NCBI GenBank assembly: GCA_020744425.1
Contig: JAGMUV010000043.1
Span: 186,001 to 250,000 of the forward strand
DNA length: 64,000 bases
Direction: 5' to 3'
Source of the DNA: Dactylonectria macrodidyma
Taxonomy: Eukaryota > Ascomycota > Sordariomycetes > Hypocreales > Nectriaceae
Part shown: piece by piece, positions 41,328 to 51,523 of the stretch
How positions within the stretch are numbered: position 1 is the stretch's first letter
Layout of the letters: every line of letters starts with the position of its first letter
Position numbers and translations under genes: made by a program
The notes under the pieces: model-generated
The model's input: only the letters and a program-made list of their open reading frames with translations
What the model was told of the DNA's origin: nothing
Database searches by the model: none

Positions 41328-43725
41328 ATGCCTCAGCAACGCCTACCTTTTGCCCAATGGTCGCAACGAAGAGAGTCATCAATTTCAGTCGACCTTTCAG
41401 AGTTTTCCAGCCAGCAGTTGTATGACCTAGACCAGAGCCAAACGTTTAAATGCCAGACATCTCGACCTCGCACAGCCTCCACATCCTCCTCCACCAAGCC
41501 CAGAACATCATGGGTCTTCTCTCATATGCCAGAAGAGGAGATAGAGACAAGATACTACAATCCGCGGACTGGAAAAGAAGAGTGGCGCTGCAAACATTGT
41601 GACAGAACATATGCCTGTTCTGGGGGTACTGCGGCTCCCGCAAAACATCTTATGGACCCTCCTCCTGATGGCCACGGTCTGCCAAAAGGAGCCCCGCGAA
41701 CAGCTAAAGTGACAACGATACGAACGATTCTCGAACAAGCTCGTGCTGCGGCGGAAGAAAATCCCCGCAAACGCCGTCGGCTCAACGATCAATCCGGAGA
41801 TTCGATCGACCCTAACCAGCTCGAAGTGTTGTACGTGAGGTTTATTACGGCCTGCTCTCTCCCATTTCGGCTCGTGGAATGCCCAGAGTTCCGAGCACTA
41901 TTGGCCTACATCAATATCGATATCGATACTTGGCTTCCAGATTCACACGAGACCATCAGGAAATGGATTATGCGGCAGTATGAAGACCAGAAGGAGAAGG
42001 TCAAGCAGCGTATACAGTCGGCGAAGTCAAGAATTCACATCAGCTGCGACCTTTGGACTTCTCCTAACTCTTTGGCCATCTTGGGCGTAGTCGGTCACTA
42101 TGTCACAGAAGACGGTCAGCTGGAACACCATATTTTGGCGTTGAAAGACATTGACAGTGAACACGACGGTTCTCACCTCGCTGCGGCCATTTTGGAAGTG
42201 GTTGACGAATGGGGCTTTGCTTCGAAGCTCGGATATTTCGTGATGGACAATGCTGGTAATAACGATACAATGATGAGATCCCTTTCGCTTGGTCAGTACA
42301 ACTCACCGTTGATACTGACTGACCCTAACATCCCATAGGCCTCCTACGCCGATATGACATCCAATACGATCCCAAAGTTCACCGACTCCGCTGCCAAGGT
42401 CATATCATCAACCTCGCCGCCAAAGCTTTCCTCTTCGTCACGGACAATGAGAAGCTCGAACGCGACGATCCTGGTCTGCATAATGTGACACTAAAGCATA
42501 TTGAAGCGTGGCGGAAGAAGGGTCCTCTTGGCAAGCTTCACAACTTCGTCGTTTACATCCAACGGAGTGTTCAGCGCAACCAAAAGTTTCTTGCTATCAG
42601 CCACAACCGTAAGCTTGCGCGAGACAATGACTGTAACGGGTCAGGCCCACTTGGCTGGCGGCTCTGCCGCCAAACCCGAATTCTTCTCCACAGCGCCATC
42701 GAGTCGATTCTCGAATCTTCTATATTAAAGAAGATATAACGCTTCACGCACCCAGTTTGTATTTAGATTCTTTCCTTTCTTCACCTTGAAAGTAAACAGC
42801 ATAGGGACTAGTTAGTTGAATCAACTCGCTAGAAGCCTTTCACAATGACACAAGATGGAGCTCGTGGTATACCATGTTGAGGGCGGCCTTGAATCTTAGA
42901 GACGCAATTGACGGCTATTTTAACAAATGGATGGACGCAGATTGCGATAGAGACGAGCTCTCTCCAGAGGAGTGGATCATCTTGGAGAAGATCAGGTCCT
43001 TCTTAGAGAAGCTGAAGATGACGACCAAGGCTCTCGAGTCATCGTTTGCAACACTCGACAATGTCCTCTTGGCGATGGACTTCGTATTGGCACAATTCGA
43101 AGCCGGCAAGGAGGCAAGTATCGACGATCCGGTGATGGCACCGATGTATAACTCGGGCTGGGCCAAGTTGGATAAGTACTATCGCCTTACTGATGAATCG
43201 CCTGCGTATGTTGCAGCCATTGTGCTCCACCCTTCGCATAAATGGCACTACATCCAGGAGAACTGGAAAAAGGAGTGGGTTGAGCCTTCAGAGAAGTTGA
43301 TTGAGACACTGTGGAACGAATATAAACCTGTGGAATCACCGCTTCCTCTCTACGAGGTCCCATCGACGACCACGAACGAGTTCTTGAATTGGAGGAACAA
43401 GCACCTGCAGCCGTCACTTGTCATGGACGAATACGAGCGATATTGCAATTCTGAACGGGTTTATGGCTTTACAAGCGCCCTTGCATGGTGGCTAGAGGAG
43501 ACGCAGCAGAAAACCTACCCGAGCCTGAGCAAGATGGCCGTGGATATACTGTCAATTCCTGCAATGTCAGCGGAGCCTGAACGACTCTTCTCTGGGGCAA
43601 AGATAACGATTACAGACCGTCGAAATCGACTTGGGAGTGATGTAATTGAAGCATTGGAGTGCCTGAAGTCATGGTTTGGGATACGAGATTTTCAGGGTGA
43701 CGAGATTTGTGCAGAAGCGTTTTAG
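41328..43725 (+). pseudogene. hAT-B transposase, interrupted by a solo LTR
   Basis: Exon 1 41328-42291, intron 42292-42338, exon 2 from 42339. The coding sequence is broken at 42631 by a solo LTR (42632-42844) plus its duplicated 5 bp and resumes at 42850. Without these 218 bp the frame is 2133 nt, 710 aa, with no other lesion. Domains: BED finger WRCKHCDRTYACSGG...KHL; RNase-H-like core with ISCDLWTSPNSLA (D), YFVMDNAGNND (D) and VHRLRCQGHIINLAAKAF; C-terminal hATC dimerisation region WWLEETQQK...IPAMSAEPERLFSGA. A close copy of its 3' two-thirds is at 60289-61616. Confidence 0.9.
42632..42844. repeat. Solo LTR inside hAT-B transposase
   Basis: 213 bp from TGTAACGGG to TTTCACA, flanked by ATGAC on both sides (42627-42631, 42845-42849). 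The uninterrupted copy at about 60745-60760 shows the empty site with one ATGAC. It belongs to an LTR family distinct from the one at 13017. Confidence 0.96.
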
Positions 43726-43893
43726 TGATAGGGTCACGTGGGATATATTGGATGTATTGTCACACTGCCAATATATTGGGTTCTTGGCAATAAATACAAT
43801 ATGAGTCATGTTCATATTGGGTAATACAATATGCACCCCTTGACAATACAATAATATTGCGAGGGGGTCCATATTGCCAATATCGTATTGTTT

Positions 43894-43911
43894 ATATTAT
43901 TAGCAACACTG
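43894..43911 (-). repeat. Right TIR of hAT-B
   Basis: Exact inverse of the left TIR, with dense CATATTG/CAATAT sub-terminal repeats inside. Confidence 0.9.
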
Positions 43912-45897
43912 CCCACACATTCATCGAGTACCCCGAGTTTCATGCTGTCATCCTCTCCTGTAACTATATGGCCCTGGACGTCCTCCTACGCAGCCGCAGA
44001 GCGGTACCGAAGCTTCTCGAAAAGACGTTCGCTCAACACAAACAAGGCCTCGTCAATAAGCTTCATGGTTCTCTCTCTTCCATGGTCCACTTCACCATTG
44101 ACATGTGGACCTCATCGGAACAGAAGGCAGCATATCAGGCAATCGTGGTCCATTTTGTTGACGCGGAGACTAGAGAAGTCGCTCAAGCGCTATTGTCACT
44201 GCGCGAGTTCAAAGGAAGCCACAATGGGAAATTGCAAGCCAAGACTTTCCTGGAGGTTGTCGAAGAGTACGACCTCAGCAATAAGATTGGCTACTTTACG
44301 ATGGATAATCACGATGCTAACGATACTATGCTTGACGATGTCGCAAAAGAGATTGATGGTTTAGACCCGGTTGCCAGGCGACTACGCTGCAGTGGCCACA
44401 TCATGAACCTCATCGTTCAAGCCTTCCTTTTTCGGAGTAAGGCAAAGAAGATTCAGGAGGATGAGCAAGAGGGGATTGATGAGGCGTATGAGCGACTGTG
44501 CAGGCTATCCGAAAAAGAAGAAGGGTGATACGTGAAGAACCAGTCTTGGGCCTGGTGCTTAAGACTGGCATTATATGCAACATCACGTGAGGAAGGAGAC
44601 CTTATACTCCCGTCCTCAACTGTAGTCTTAGCTCGTCATCCATCTTTCTACATCTACATGACAACCTCACTTTATGTGACCTCCGCGATATATTCGCATC
44701 AAAGGGGGCGTCATTACGAAGGCACAAGCCACCGAGGAATGGCGGGAGTTTAATGTTCTGGGGAAGCTCCACAACTTGTGCATGTATTCAAGGAGCTCTA
44801 CCAGCATCTGCAACGACTTCAAGGCCAAGATTGGCAGGGCCTTGCCGAGGGACAATGATACACGCTGGAATTCATGGTTTCGTCTTATTGACGTGGCAAT
44901 TGAGAGGCGGGCAAAGTTCATGGATTGGATTCAAGAAAATCATGCCAAGATCGAGAAAGATGCACTGGACCACAACGACTGGAACGAGCTCCGAGACATC
45001 CATACGTTTCTACAACCATTTCACCAGATCTCGGTACGCCAAGGCCGGGAGAACACACTCGATGAAGTTCTCTCTCATATGGATTTCCTCCATCATCACT
45101 TCACGCAGGCTAAAGACAAGGCTTTCAGTAACCCACGCTTCTACGCGCGCTTTCACGTGGCTTGGCTAAAGTTCGAGGAGTATTACCAGCTTACCGAACA
45201 GGCCCCCGTGTACGTGGCCGGTATCCTCCTCCACCCAGCACTCCGAAAGAGCTATCTGAGTGAGCAGTGGAAGAGAAACCCAGCCTGGGTTAGCAATGCC
45301 GTGAAGTCTGTTAGAAAGATTTGGTCTACAGAGTACAAGAGCTACCAGCTCCAAGATAAGCAACAGGAGAAAGGGCAAGAACTCGACGAGTTCGATCGCT
45401 GGAGGCAGAAGGTGTACAGCACAGCGAGCGAGGTGAAGGATGAATTCGACCGCTTTATTTATGTAAGTAATTTGCAGCCTTCTACCTAATGGCCAGGTTT
45501 TGATGATACTTCGCAGGGCTCACAAGTTGGGATTGGACAACAAACGGCCTTACAGTGGTGGCTTGAACCGACCCAGCGAGAGAATTTTCCCCTCCTCTGC
45601 CGTATGGCCGTTGACATATTCTGCATCCCTCCGATGTCTACGGAAGCAGAGCGAATTTTCTCAGGCGCAAGACGGCAGGTTACATGGGATAGAAGTAGCA
45701 TGTCTGCCAAAATGGTAGAGGCATGTGAGTGCATTAAAAGCTGGATAAGGGTTCCAAAGGGGAAAAGCAGGCCGCTTCTTGCAGGGGTGTTTAGGGGAGC
45801 GGAGGATATCGACGCGGCTGTAAGGAATCTCCAAGAAGATATTGAGATGGGCAAGGGGGAAGAAAGCGATGGCGAGCCTAGCGAATTGGTAGCATAG
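43912..45897 (+). pseudogene. hAT-A transposase, catalytic and hATC part
   Basis: Resumes after hAT-B with HTFIEYPEFHAVIL, then VHFTIDMWTSSEQ (D), YFTMDNHDANDTM (D) and RRLRCSGHIMNLIVQAF. The frame breaks after EKEEG (44526). Coding signal returns in other frames at about 44640 (a shift in a G run near 44704) and is open from EEWREFNVLGKLHN through RDNDTRWNSW. Intron 45463-45516 (GTAAGT...CGCAG) leads to LQWWLEPTQREN and PPMSTEAERIFSGA, the hATC dimerisation motif. At least one frameshift and possibly a small insertion at 44526-44640 disable it. Confidence 0.85.
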
Positions 45898-46074
45898 GTG
45901 GGCAGGCAATGCGAGACATCTTTGAGGTGCCCAGTGGTAAGGTGTATGTCGGCACCGAGCTTGCCAAAGACAGGGGGAAAAAACAAAGGAATTAGATATT
46001 GATTCATATGAAACTGAAACTATACTGGCGTCCGGTTTCATGAAACTGAAACTCATCCCAGTTTCAGTTTCATA

Positions 46075-46093
46075 GCGTGTCTATCCAGCACTG
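46075..46093 (-). repeat. Right TIR of hAT-A
   Basis: Inverse of the 19-bp left TIR, adjacent to the resumed Crypton-like frame. Confidence 0.92.
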
Positions 46094-46573
46094 GTGCACG
46101 CCGGCCATGAACCACGTCAGCAGAGGCGCCGTGTATCCCGGGAAACTACTCCCACGCCCTTGGCCCGACCCGTTCATACTACTCCTCCCACACAAACTGC
46201 GCCTGCGCCAAAGCAGGGCCAGGGAAATGGGGAAGCCAGTCAGTCAGTTGCAGAAAGATCTCAGCCCCCGAGCTATAAGCTCCCGCGAGCTGTTAAGACG
46301 GTTCAGGATCTGCTACGTTTGTGGCGCCACGGCCTAGGCGGAATGCCCTCTGTAGATAGCCTTGAACGTGACTGGGGAACCCGCTGGCGACCATCCTCTG
46401 AAAAGCAGTATTTCTCTACTAGAAAGATGATCATTGACGAGGTTGCTTGGCGGGCTGCAGCACAGCATATCGCGGAGGACGTAGTAGCGAAGCAAATGGA
46501 TGCGGAACGGGATTCTAATTCGCTTGACAAAGTATTCAAATCCATTAGAAACGACAGGAAGGCCAGGAATTAG
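46094..46573 (+). pseudogene. Crypton-like gene, GCR1_C C-terminal part
   Basis: Open from directly after the hAT-A terminus to TAG 46571-46573. A Pro/Thr/Gln-rich linker leads to TVQDLLRLWRHGLGGMPSVD, then LERDWGTRWR and STRKMIIDEV, matching the GCR1_C DNA-binding domain found at the end of fungal Crypton-type proteins. It has no start of its own here and complements the N-terminal part at 25860-26361. The two halves are 19.7 kb apart on the same strand. Confidence 0.75.
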
Positions 46574-49500
46574 TATAGAAGTCTGTAATTAGGTATTACT
46601 GTAGATCGAAAATCAGGAGTTTATTGACTTGCTGCAAAATGTTTGTTTTTTCAATGTGAAGTGACCTGGCGCTGCAGGCGGGCGAAAATTTTAACCCACC
46701 ATAGCAACTGAACCAAGCTACTCCACGATATGAAAAGACGTGCATTTGATCACCGGAATAGGCGCCATCGAACGGTATAGCTTTCACCCTCGTACATCCA
46801 GTATTTCGGTCCCAACGGGTGTCGCGGAGTTGACATCCGTACTTTGGGGGGCGATGTCAAGGGCCTTGCGGTAATCTGCGGGGTCGGCGGGCGACCCCGC
46901 ACCAAAAAAGACCTGTGACATCCACTTGCTGTCGGGGGTTCCCAGTGTCCCACGCTCGGCACCTGCGTAACCTTCAGGGCGTAGTTCAGCCACGAACGGG
47001 CTGCAAAGACCAGAAGCTATCCCGTTCATGCAGCTAATTTCGCGATGAATGCCGGCGAGATTACGTGCCCGTGTCCTGGATTACTTCGCACTAGTGTCGA
47101 TCGGCAGCCTTCTCAGGCAGACGGAGTGCTCAAGGAGACCAACCCACCGCCGGAAAGAACAACGGAGCCGGGGTTGTCCACACGTGCTTGAGAGTGTGCA
47201 AAATGCAATGCGGGGTCGGAAGTTCGGGTCCAAGAGCAACCCCGACAGCCCGCCCCGCTGTCATAGTGCGTGCGGACCTCCGAGGCGGTCACACCAAGGG
47301 CGTCAGGCCAAGCAGCAATCTCGGTAGGGACGGTACCTTAACTTTTAGTCCATCTTTCGCCTGGTAAGAGCGTAGAGCTATCATAAGATCTTAACAGTGA
47401 GACTCCTTGAGACCACCTGAACAGGACGCTAACTGCTAAAGGGATAACACTGTGGCGAGGTACGGCTTGGAGGTCCGCATGCACTCAGCAGATAGTGTGA
47501 CGGGAGCGTCTGGAGTGCTGGACCCAGAGTGGGGTCGATACGTAACTAGGGCGCACGGGGCAGGCCACAGGGACTATCAACGCGTCTACGCGTCTACGCG
47601 CCTGCCCGCTTTCTCTCCTTCCTCTCCATCGTAGTATTCTTGCAATACAGTGGCATTACCTCTTGAGTTGATCTCATCTGGCCCGTGACAGATAGAGCCA
47701 AGTACGCTAGGCTATTTACAGTTCTAAGCTTTTCTGCTCGCGTCTCCCAGAAGCACCACGCTCTTCCTCATCCGCTGATAAATCTAGCCTCGCTGGACTG
47801 TGTGACAGGCCTGCTTGAAGGCCAATTTCCCCAAGTTTTTAGCATCCTATCCTAAGCAGCTGAAGCGTGGCCTGCCAACTTGAGGCTGTTTGGTGTTAGT
47901 ATCGCCGGAGCTGAGGAGGGGCGCTTTAGTCGCCTTTTAGTCGTGATGAGAATGTGGGATGCCTACGTAAATTATGGGACTTTTTGAGGTCTGCGGCAAG
48001 GGTCTTAAACTCCGACCACGTGCTGAGACCAACTATGTAAACTCCGGCGCTAAGATATGTTTGATGGTAATGGTAAATTCAATTTTGGACGGCTAATAAA
48101 GCTTCAAAGGAGAGGGCGAGAGGGTTTCAATTGAATATTGCGTGTTTTGTTCTTGATATTATTTTGTGTCTGGTATGAGAGTGAATCATGAATGGCATCG
48201 GAGCTGAGGTTCAACTTTGGGAAGCGTTGTATCAATTGCGCAAAAGCAAAGAAGTAGCAACAAGGGTTTGGCGGCAAGGGCAAGGCTGACTCGAAGGGGA
48301 GAGAGGTTCAAGACAAATGATAGCGCGGTCCGCCATTTCCAAAACTGTGAACCATCTCCATCCGTGGTGTGAGTAAGACATCAAGGCACGGCCTTCTTGT
48401 TTACGCGCATCAAAGATAGGGGATTACGGTGCATGGCATATCGGCATGTGAAAGGATGCAAACGCCCCCACACTACACCCTATCTTGGGAAATGGCTTCG
48501 CTAATCAATACCGTCGCCTGGATCCGACGCAACTTAATCCAACCTAGAGACGACGGAACTTCGTGCCTGCGAAAGAGGCTGGTGTCTGGTTCAGTGGTCC
48601 CGGTTCCAGTTCCGGGGAAGCGAAGCCAAAGACCAGCGAAACGTCGAAACCAGTACCCCGGAAAACCTTGGCGGTCTTGGTTTCAAAGACCCTCCCTGAC
48701 CAGCATTTAATTAGCGTGGCCCTCAGGCTCCCAAACGGTGGACAATCTTGGACTCATAACCAATAGCAAGCAAGATCGGGTCGCCGCCCCAGCCAAGCGC
48801 CCGCAAAATAATAACATCCAAGATGTTCCAGACGTGGTGATCAACGGACCAGGGGTCGTAATGGGTTAGAAGGGCACGGCATTCGATCCCCTGGAATGCC
48901 GCCTTATGGCATCCCAAGAGCTATCATAGGACAGCATTGGAATGAGACATTTAGGATATTTATGCTTTGACAAAGAGTCGATTAAACTTTGAACCTCAAA
49001 TTGGGCACTTCAACCGATTTTCGAGCTTCTCGAGCTTAGCGCGGAATGAAACAGGGAGATGGCCAAACCTGGATGATTTCAGACCGTTCGGCTTGGTCCC
49101 CTGAATTTATCCTCGTTCATGTCAAAGAAACGCCGAGTCCGTCAACGCTTTGACCCTGTTGCCACCTGGTGTCAGTGAAACGCGAACACTTGTCGAGTCT
49201 AACTCGTAACCTTGAGGACCTGATTCGTCTGAATGGAAACAATTCATAAGTACGTACCAGATGATATCATTTCCGCAACCGCATACCGGCACCGTACCGT
49301 GGGGCCCACCCCAGGTCATGGCACGCCAAGCACGGGCTCCAACGGGTGGGATTGTGGGATGGAATCAATCAACAAGGAAATAAGGACCATGCACCCTATC
49401 CCATCATCCATGGAGTAATTAGCTTGCATTCCATCTGCATCAAGTATCATAGCTTTTTTGTTCCTTACCCTGGTTGAAGTAGACGCCCACGGCGATGCGT

Positions 49501-49756
49501 GTTTTGCAGTCTGGCCTCATCCAGCTCGCGCGTTTATATGTGTCCACAACTTCCCCCTTCCTATTAAGCTCGCTGACCTGTTTCTGTAGTATTAACCTTT
49601 TTCCCTTCGGCCTTTCTTATTTCTAAGCAGCTTCCTCTTATTTTTATACATCCTCCTTCCCGGGTGGTCGGTTCCTAATCCATCCATCCTCTTACCCCTT
49701 CCACCCACTTACAGACACGTATTACCTTGTACTTGCACACCACATATCTTGACTGG
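46574..49756. other. Gene-poor stretch with a LINE relic and unassigned frames
   Basis: About 3.2 kb without a recognisable gene. A minus-strand frame at 46784-47029 (81 codons, with LGTPDSKWMSQVFFGAG and PVGTEILDVRG) looks protein-like but matches nothing I know. Plus-strand frames at 47049-47327 and 48429-48710 have no domain. A LINE 3'-UTR relic lies at 47626-47880. The DNA upstream of 49757 is pyrimidine-rich (about 49600-49720), as in fungal promoters. Confidence 0.5.
47626..47880 (-). repeat. Relic of the Tad-like LINE 3' UTR, reversed
   Basis: The minus strand of 47804-47870 matches 56840-56906 of the LINE 3' UTR at about 63 of 67 positions (shared AGGATAGGATGCT, AAATTGGCCTTCAAGCAGG). 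Weaker similarity continues toward 47626 (GTAAATAGC.TAGCGT). It is a 5'-truncated fragment in opposite orientation. Confidence 0.75.
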
Positions 49757-51037
49757 ATGTCACTATTACCTATCCGTCCCACAATACAGACAACACCAGC
49801 AATGGGGTCAAGTAGCTTGCCCTCTCGTCCCATCAAGGTTCACAAGTCGACTCTGTCCAGAAGGAGCACGTCGTTAAGTACGAAGTCAGTCAAGTCTATG
49901 CGCCATACCTCGAAGCAAGCGAGCCCTAGTGCTAGTACGGATAGGCGTGTCTGGAAGGCTTGCGAAAGATGTCGAATGAAGAAGGCCAAGGTTTGTCTGC
50001 TACATCTATTATTATCTTGTCCTAACTAATATAACCAGTGCGACGGCGAGTTCCCCTGCAAGCGATGCATGGACGATGGCCTGGTCTGCGCTGCCGGTAT
50101 TAGAAAGAAGATGGAATACAAGCAGCTGCCGCGAGGGTATGTAGTATTGTGGTGTGAAACCTTGAGCACCGGCCCACGTACACAGCACTTAAATGCAACC
50201 AGATATGCCGAGGTCCTAGAGAACACCCAATTCGCTCTCACTGTTGCCATCCGCAAGCTCTACTTCATGGTCCGAAATAACCAGCCCTGGGAGCTCGGTG
50301 ATCCTGAATTAAACGACCGGGGCCAGCCCGTCATCCATAATATCGTCCAGAAGCTTGGCTGCATCCGAGCCGATAGCGATATCGACCTCTCTATTGACTT
50401 AGTATTCCCCGAAGATGAAGCCGGAATCGCTAAACTGGCCCACCAGCTCGAGGAGCTGCGGAAAGAAGCAAATAACCCGAGGAAGGAGGTTAAGGACGCA
50501 GACTCTTCCGCATATAATCAAACGCAGCAGGCATCACTATTAGAACTTGATCACTCTGACTTTAAGCATGACTACCAAATGGCCGCCTGTAGCAGCAACA
50601 ACGCCATGATCCTATCGCCTCAGAGCTTCACCCCCAGTAGCGAGTTCGACTTCGCGCCTCTACCGCCCGAAATCGACGCATCGGCCACGTTCCCCTCTCA
50701 GTCGCCCTCGATGCTAAGTTTTTCCGCCTGGCCCTCCATCTCGGACGAGGCTCAACCCAGCGATCTCACAATGCGCTTCCTCCAACTGCCCAGCGTGCCG
50801 GGCAGCATGGACATCTTAAATCAGGGGTTTCAGGGGTTTCAGGGCCTTCAGGGTCTTATGGAGTCAGAGTTTGGCACCGTCAGTCCTCACGTTCTGTCAT
50901 GTCCTAACCCAGAAGTCATGATGGGTATGGGTGACCCGATGATTTATTCTGGCTACGACGGCGAACCGATAGATGGTAGCCTCATCGCAGCTCACAGATC
51001 AGATATACAATCCAGTATATCGAATAACTATATATAG
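49757..51037 (+). CDS. Zn2Cys6 transcription factor, 388 aa
   Basis: Exons 49757-49990, 50039-50136 and 50203-51037; introns 49991-50038 and 50137-50202. The sum is 1167 nt, open. The zinc cluster spans exons 1-2: KACERCRMKKAK then CDGEFPCKRCMDDGLVC, the six-Cys binuclear cluster that binds CGG half-sites. Next come basic YKQLPRGY and a helix VLENTQFALTVAIRKLYFMV that may dimerise. The C-terminus is acidic and Ser/Pro/Gln-rich with GFQGFQGLQGL, plausibly an activation domain. No fungal-specific TF middle domain is visible. ATG 49802 is an alternative start; neither affects the cluster. Targets unknown. Confidence 0.88.
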
Positions 51038-51523
51038 TCAATTCAGATAGTTATTAAACATTAAAAATAATTAGGATTTATATATAAAATTTAACTAAAG
51101 ATTTCTATCATGGTTCATAAGCGAGCGAGCCATCTGTGACGCATGTGTGTATGTATGTAAATGTTTCGTCCGGGGGCCGTGAGGCCTGTAAAGTCCGCTA
51201 TTGGGGCACAGGACGTGCTGAGCTAGAATCTGGAATGCTAAAATCTACTAGGTCCCTCTCCGCAAAACCAAGGGCAGAACACCACCCAGGCGCTAGTACG
51301 TGGCAGGTTCCAGGACCACGACTCGAGAGACCATACTAGACATCCGAAGGCTGGGAAAAGGCAGGCGGGACACTCTTTACACTCTTTACACTCTTTACAC
51401 TCTTTACACTCTTTACACTCTTTACACTCTTTACACTCTTTACACTCTTTACACTCTTTACACTCTTTGCACTCTTCTAGGCGAAAGAACGGGTTGGCGC
51501 TGCCGTGAGCGTGGCACCGGGAG
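51038..51523. other. LINE 5' region
   Basis: Holds an AT-rich 3' flank of the regulator gene, then the presumptive 5' UTR of the LINE including the 9-bp repeat array. The exact LINE 5' end cannot be fixed because LINEs lack terminal repeats. Confidence 0.5.
51370..51476 (+). repeat. 9-bp minisatellite (ACACTCTTT), about 11 copies
   Basis: Nearly perfect ACACTCTTT units, the last with TTTGC. It sits about 50 bp before LINE ORF1. Its reverse complement reads as repeated Lys-Glu-Cys codons, which is incidental. Confidence 0.95.

Larger units (their letters stand above)
26964..43911 (+). mobile_element. hAT-B: second hAT transposon, nested in hAT-A
   Basis: Termini CAGTGTTGCTAATAATAT at 26964-26981 and inverted at 43894-43911. 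Both ends are full of sub-terminal CATATTG/CAATATA motifs (26976-27110, 43740-43890). It encodes a 710-aa transposase near the right end (41328-43725). About 14 kb of Helitron-related DNA sits between its left end and its transposase. The flanks CATGGCAC / CCCACACA are not duplicates. Confidence 0.8.
26362..46093 (+). mobile_element. hAT-A: outer hAT transposon, expanded by nested insertions
   Basis: TIRs CAGTGCTGGATAGACACGC at 26362-26380 and, inverted, at 46075-46093 (19 bp, perfect). Both ends carry sub-terminal GTTTCATATGAAAC-type repeats (26386-26500; 45988-46070), as hAT elements do. The transposase is split: its BED finger is at 26587-26963 and its catalytic and hATC parts at 43912-45897. 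The intervening 17 kb is hAT-B and its contents. The flanks CCGTGGAG / GTGCACGC are not duplicates. Confidence 0.8.

Noticed and set aside
51370..51476. CRISPR-like or regulatory repeat array
   Set aside because: Units are directly abutting 9-mers without spacers in a eukaryotic genome; it is a minisatellite.
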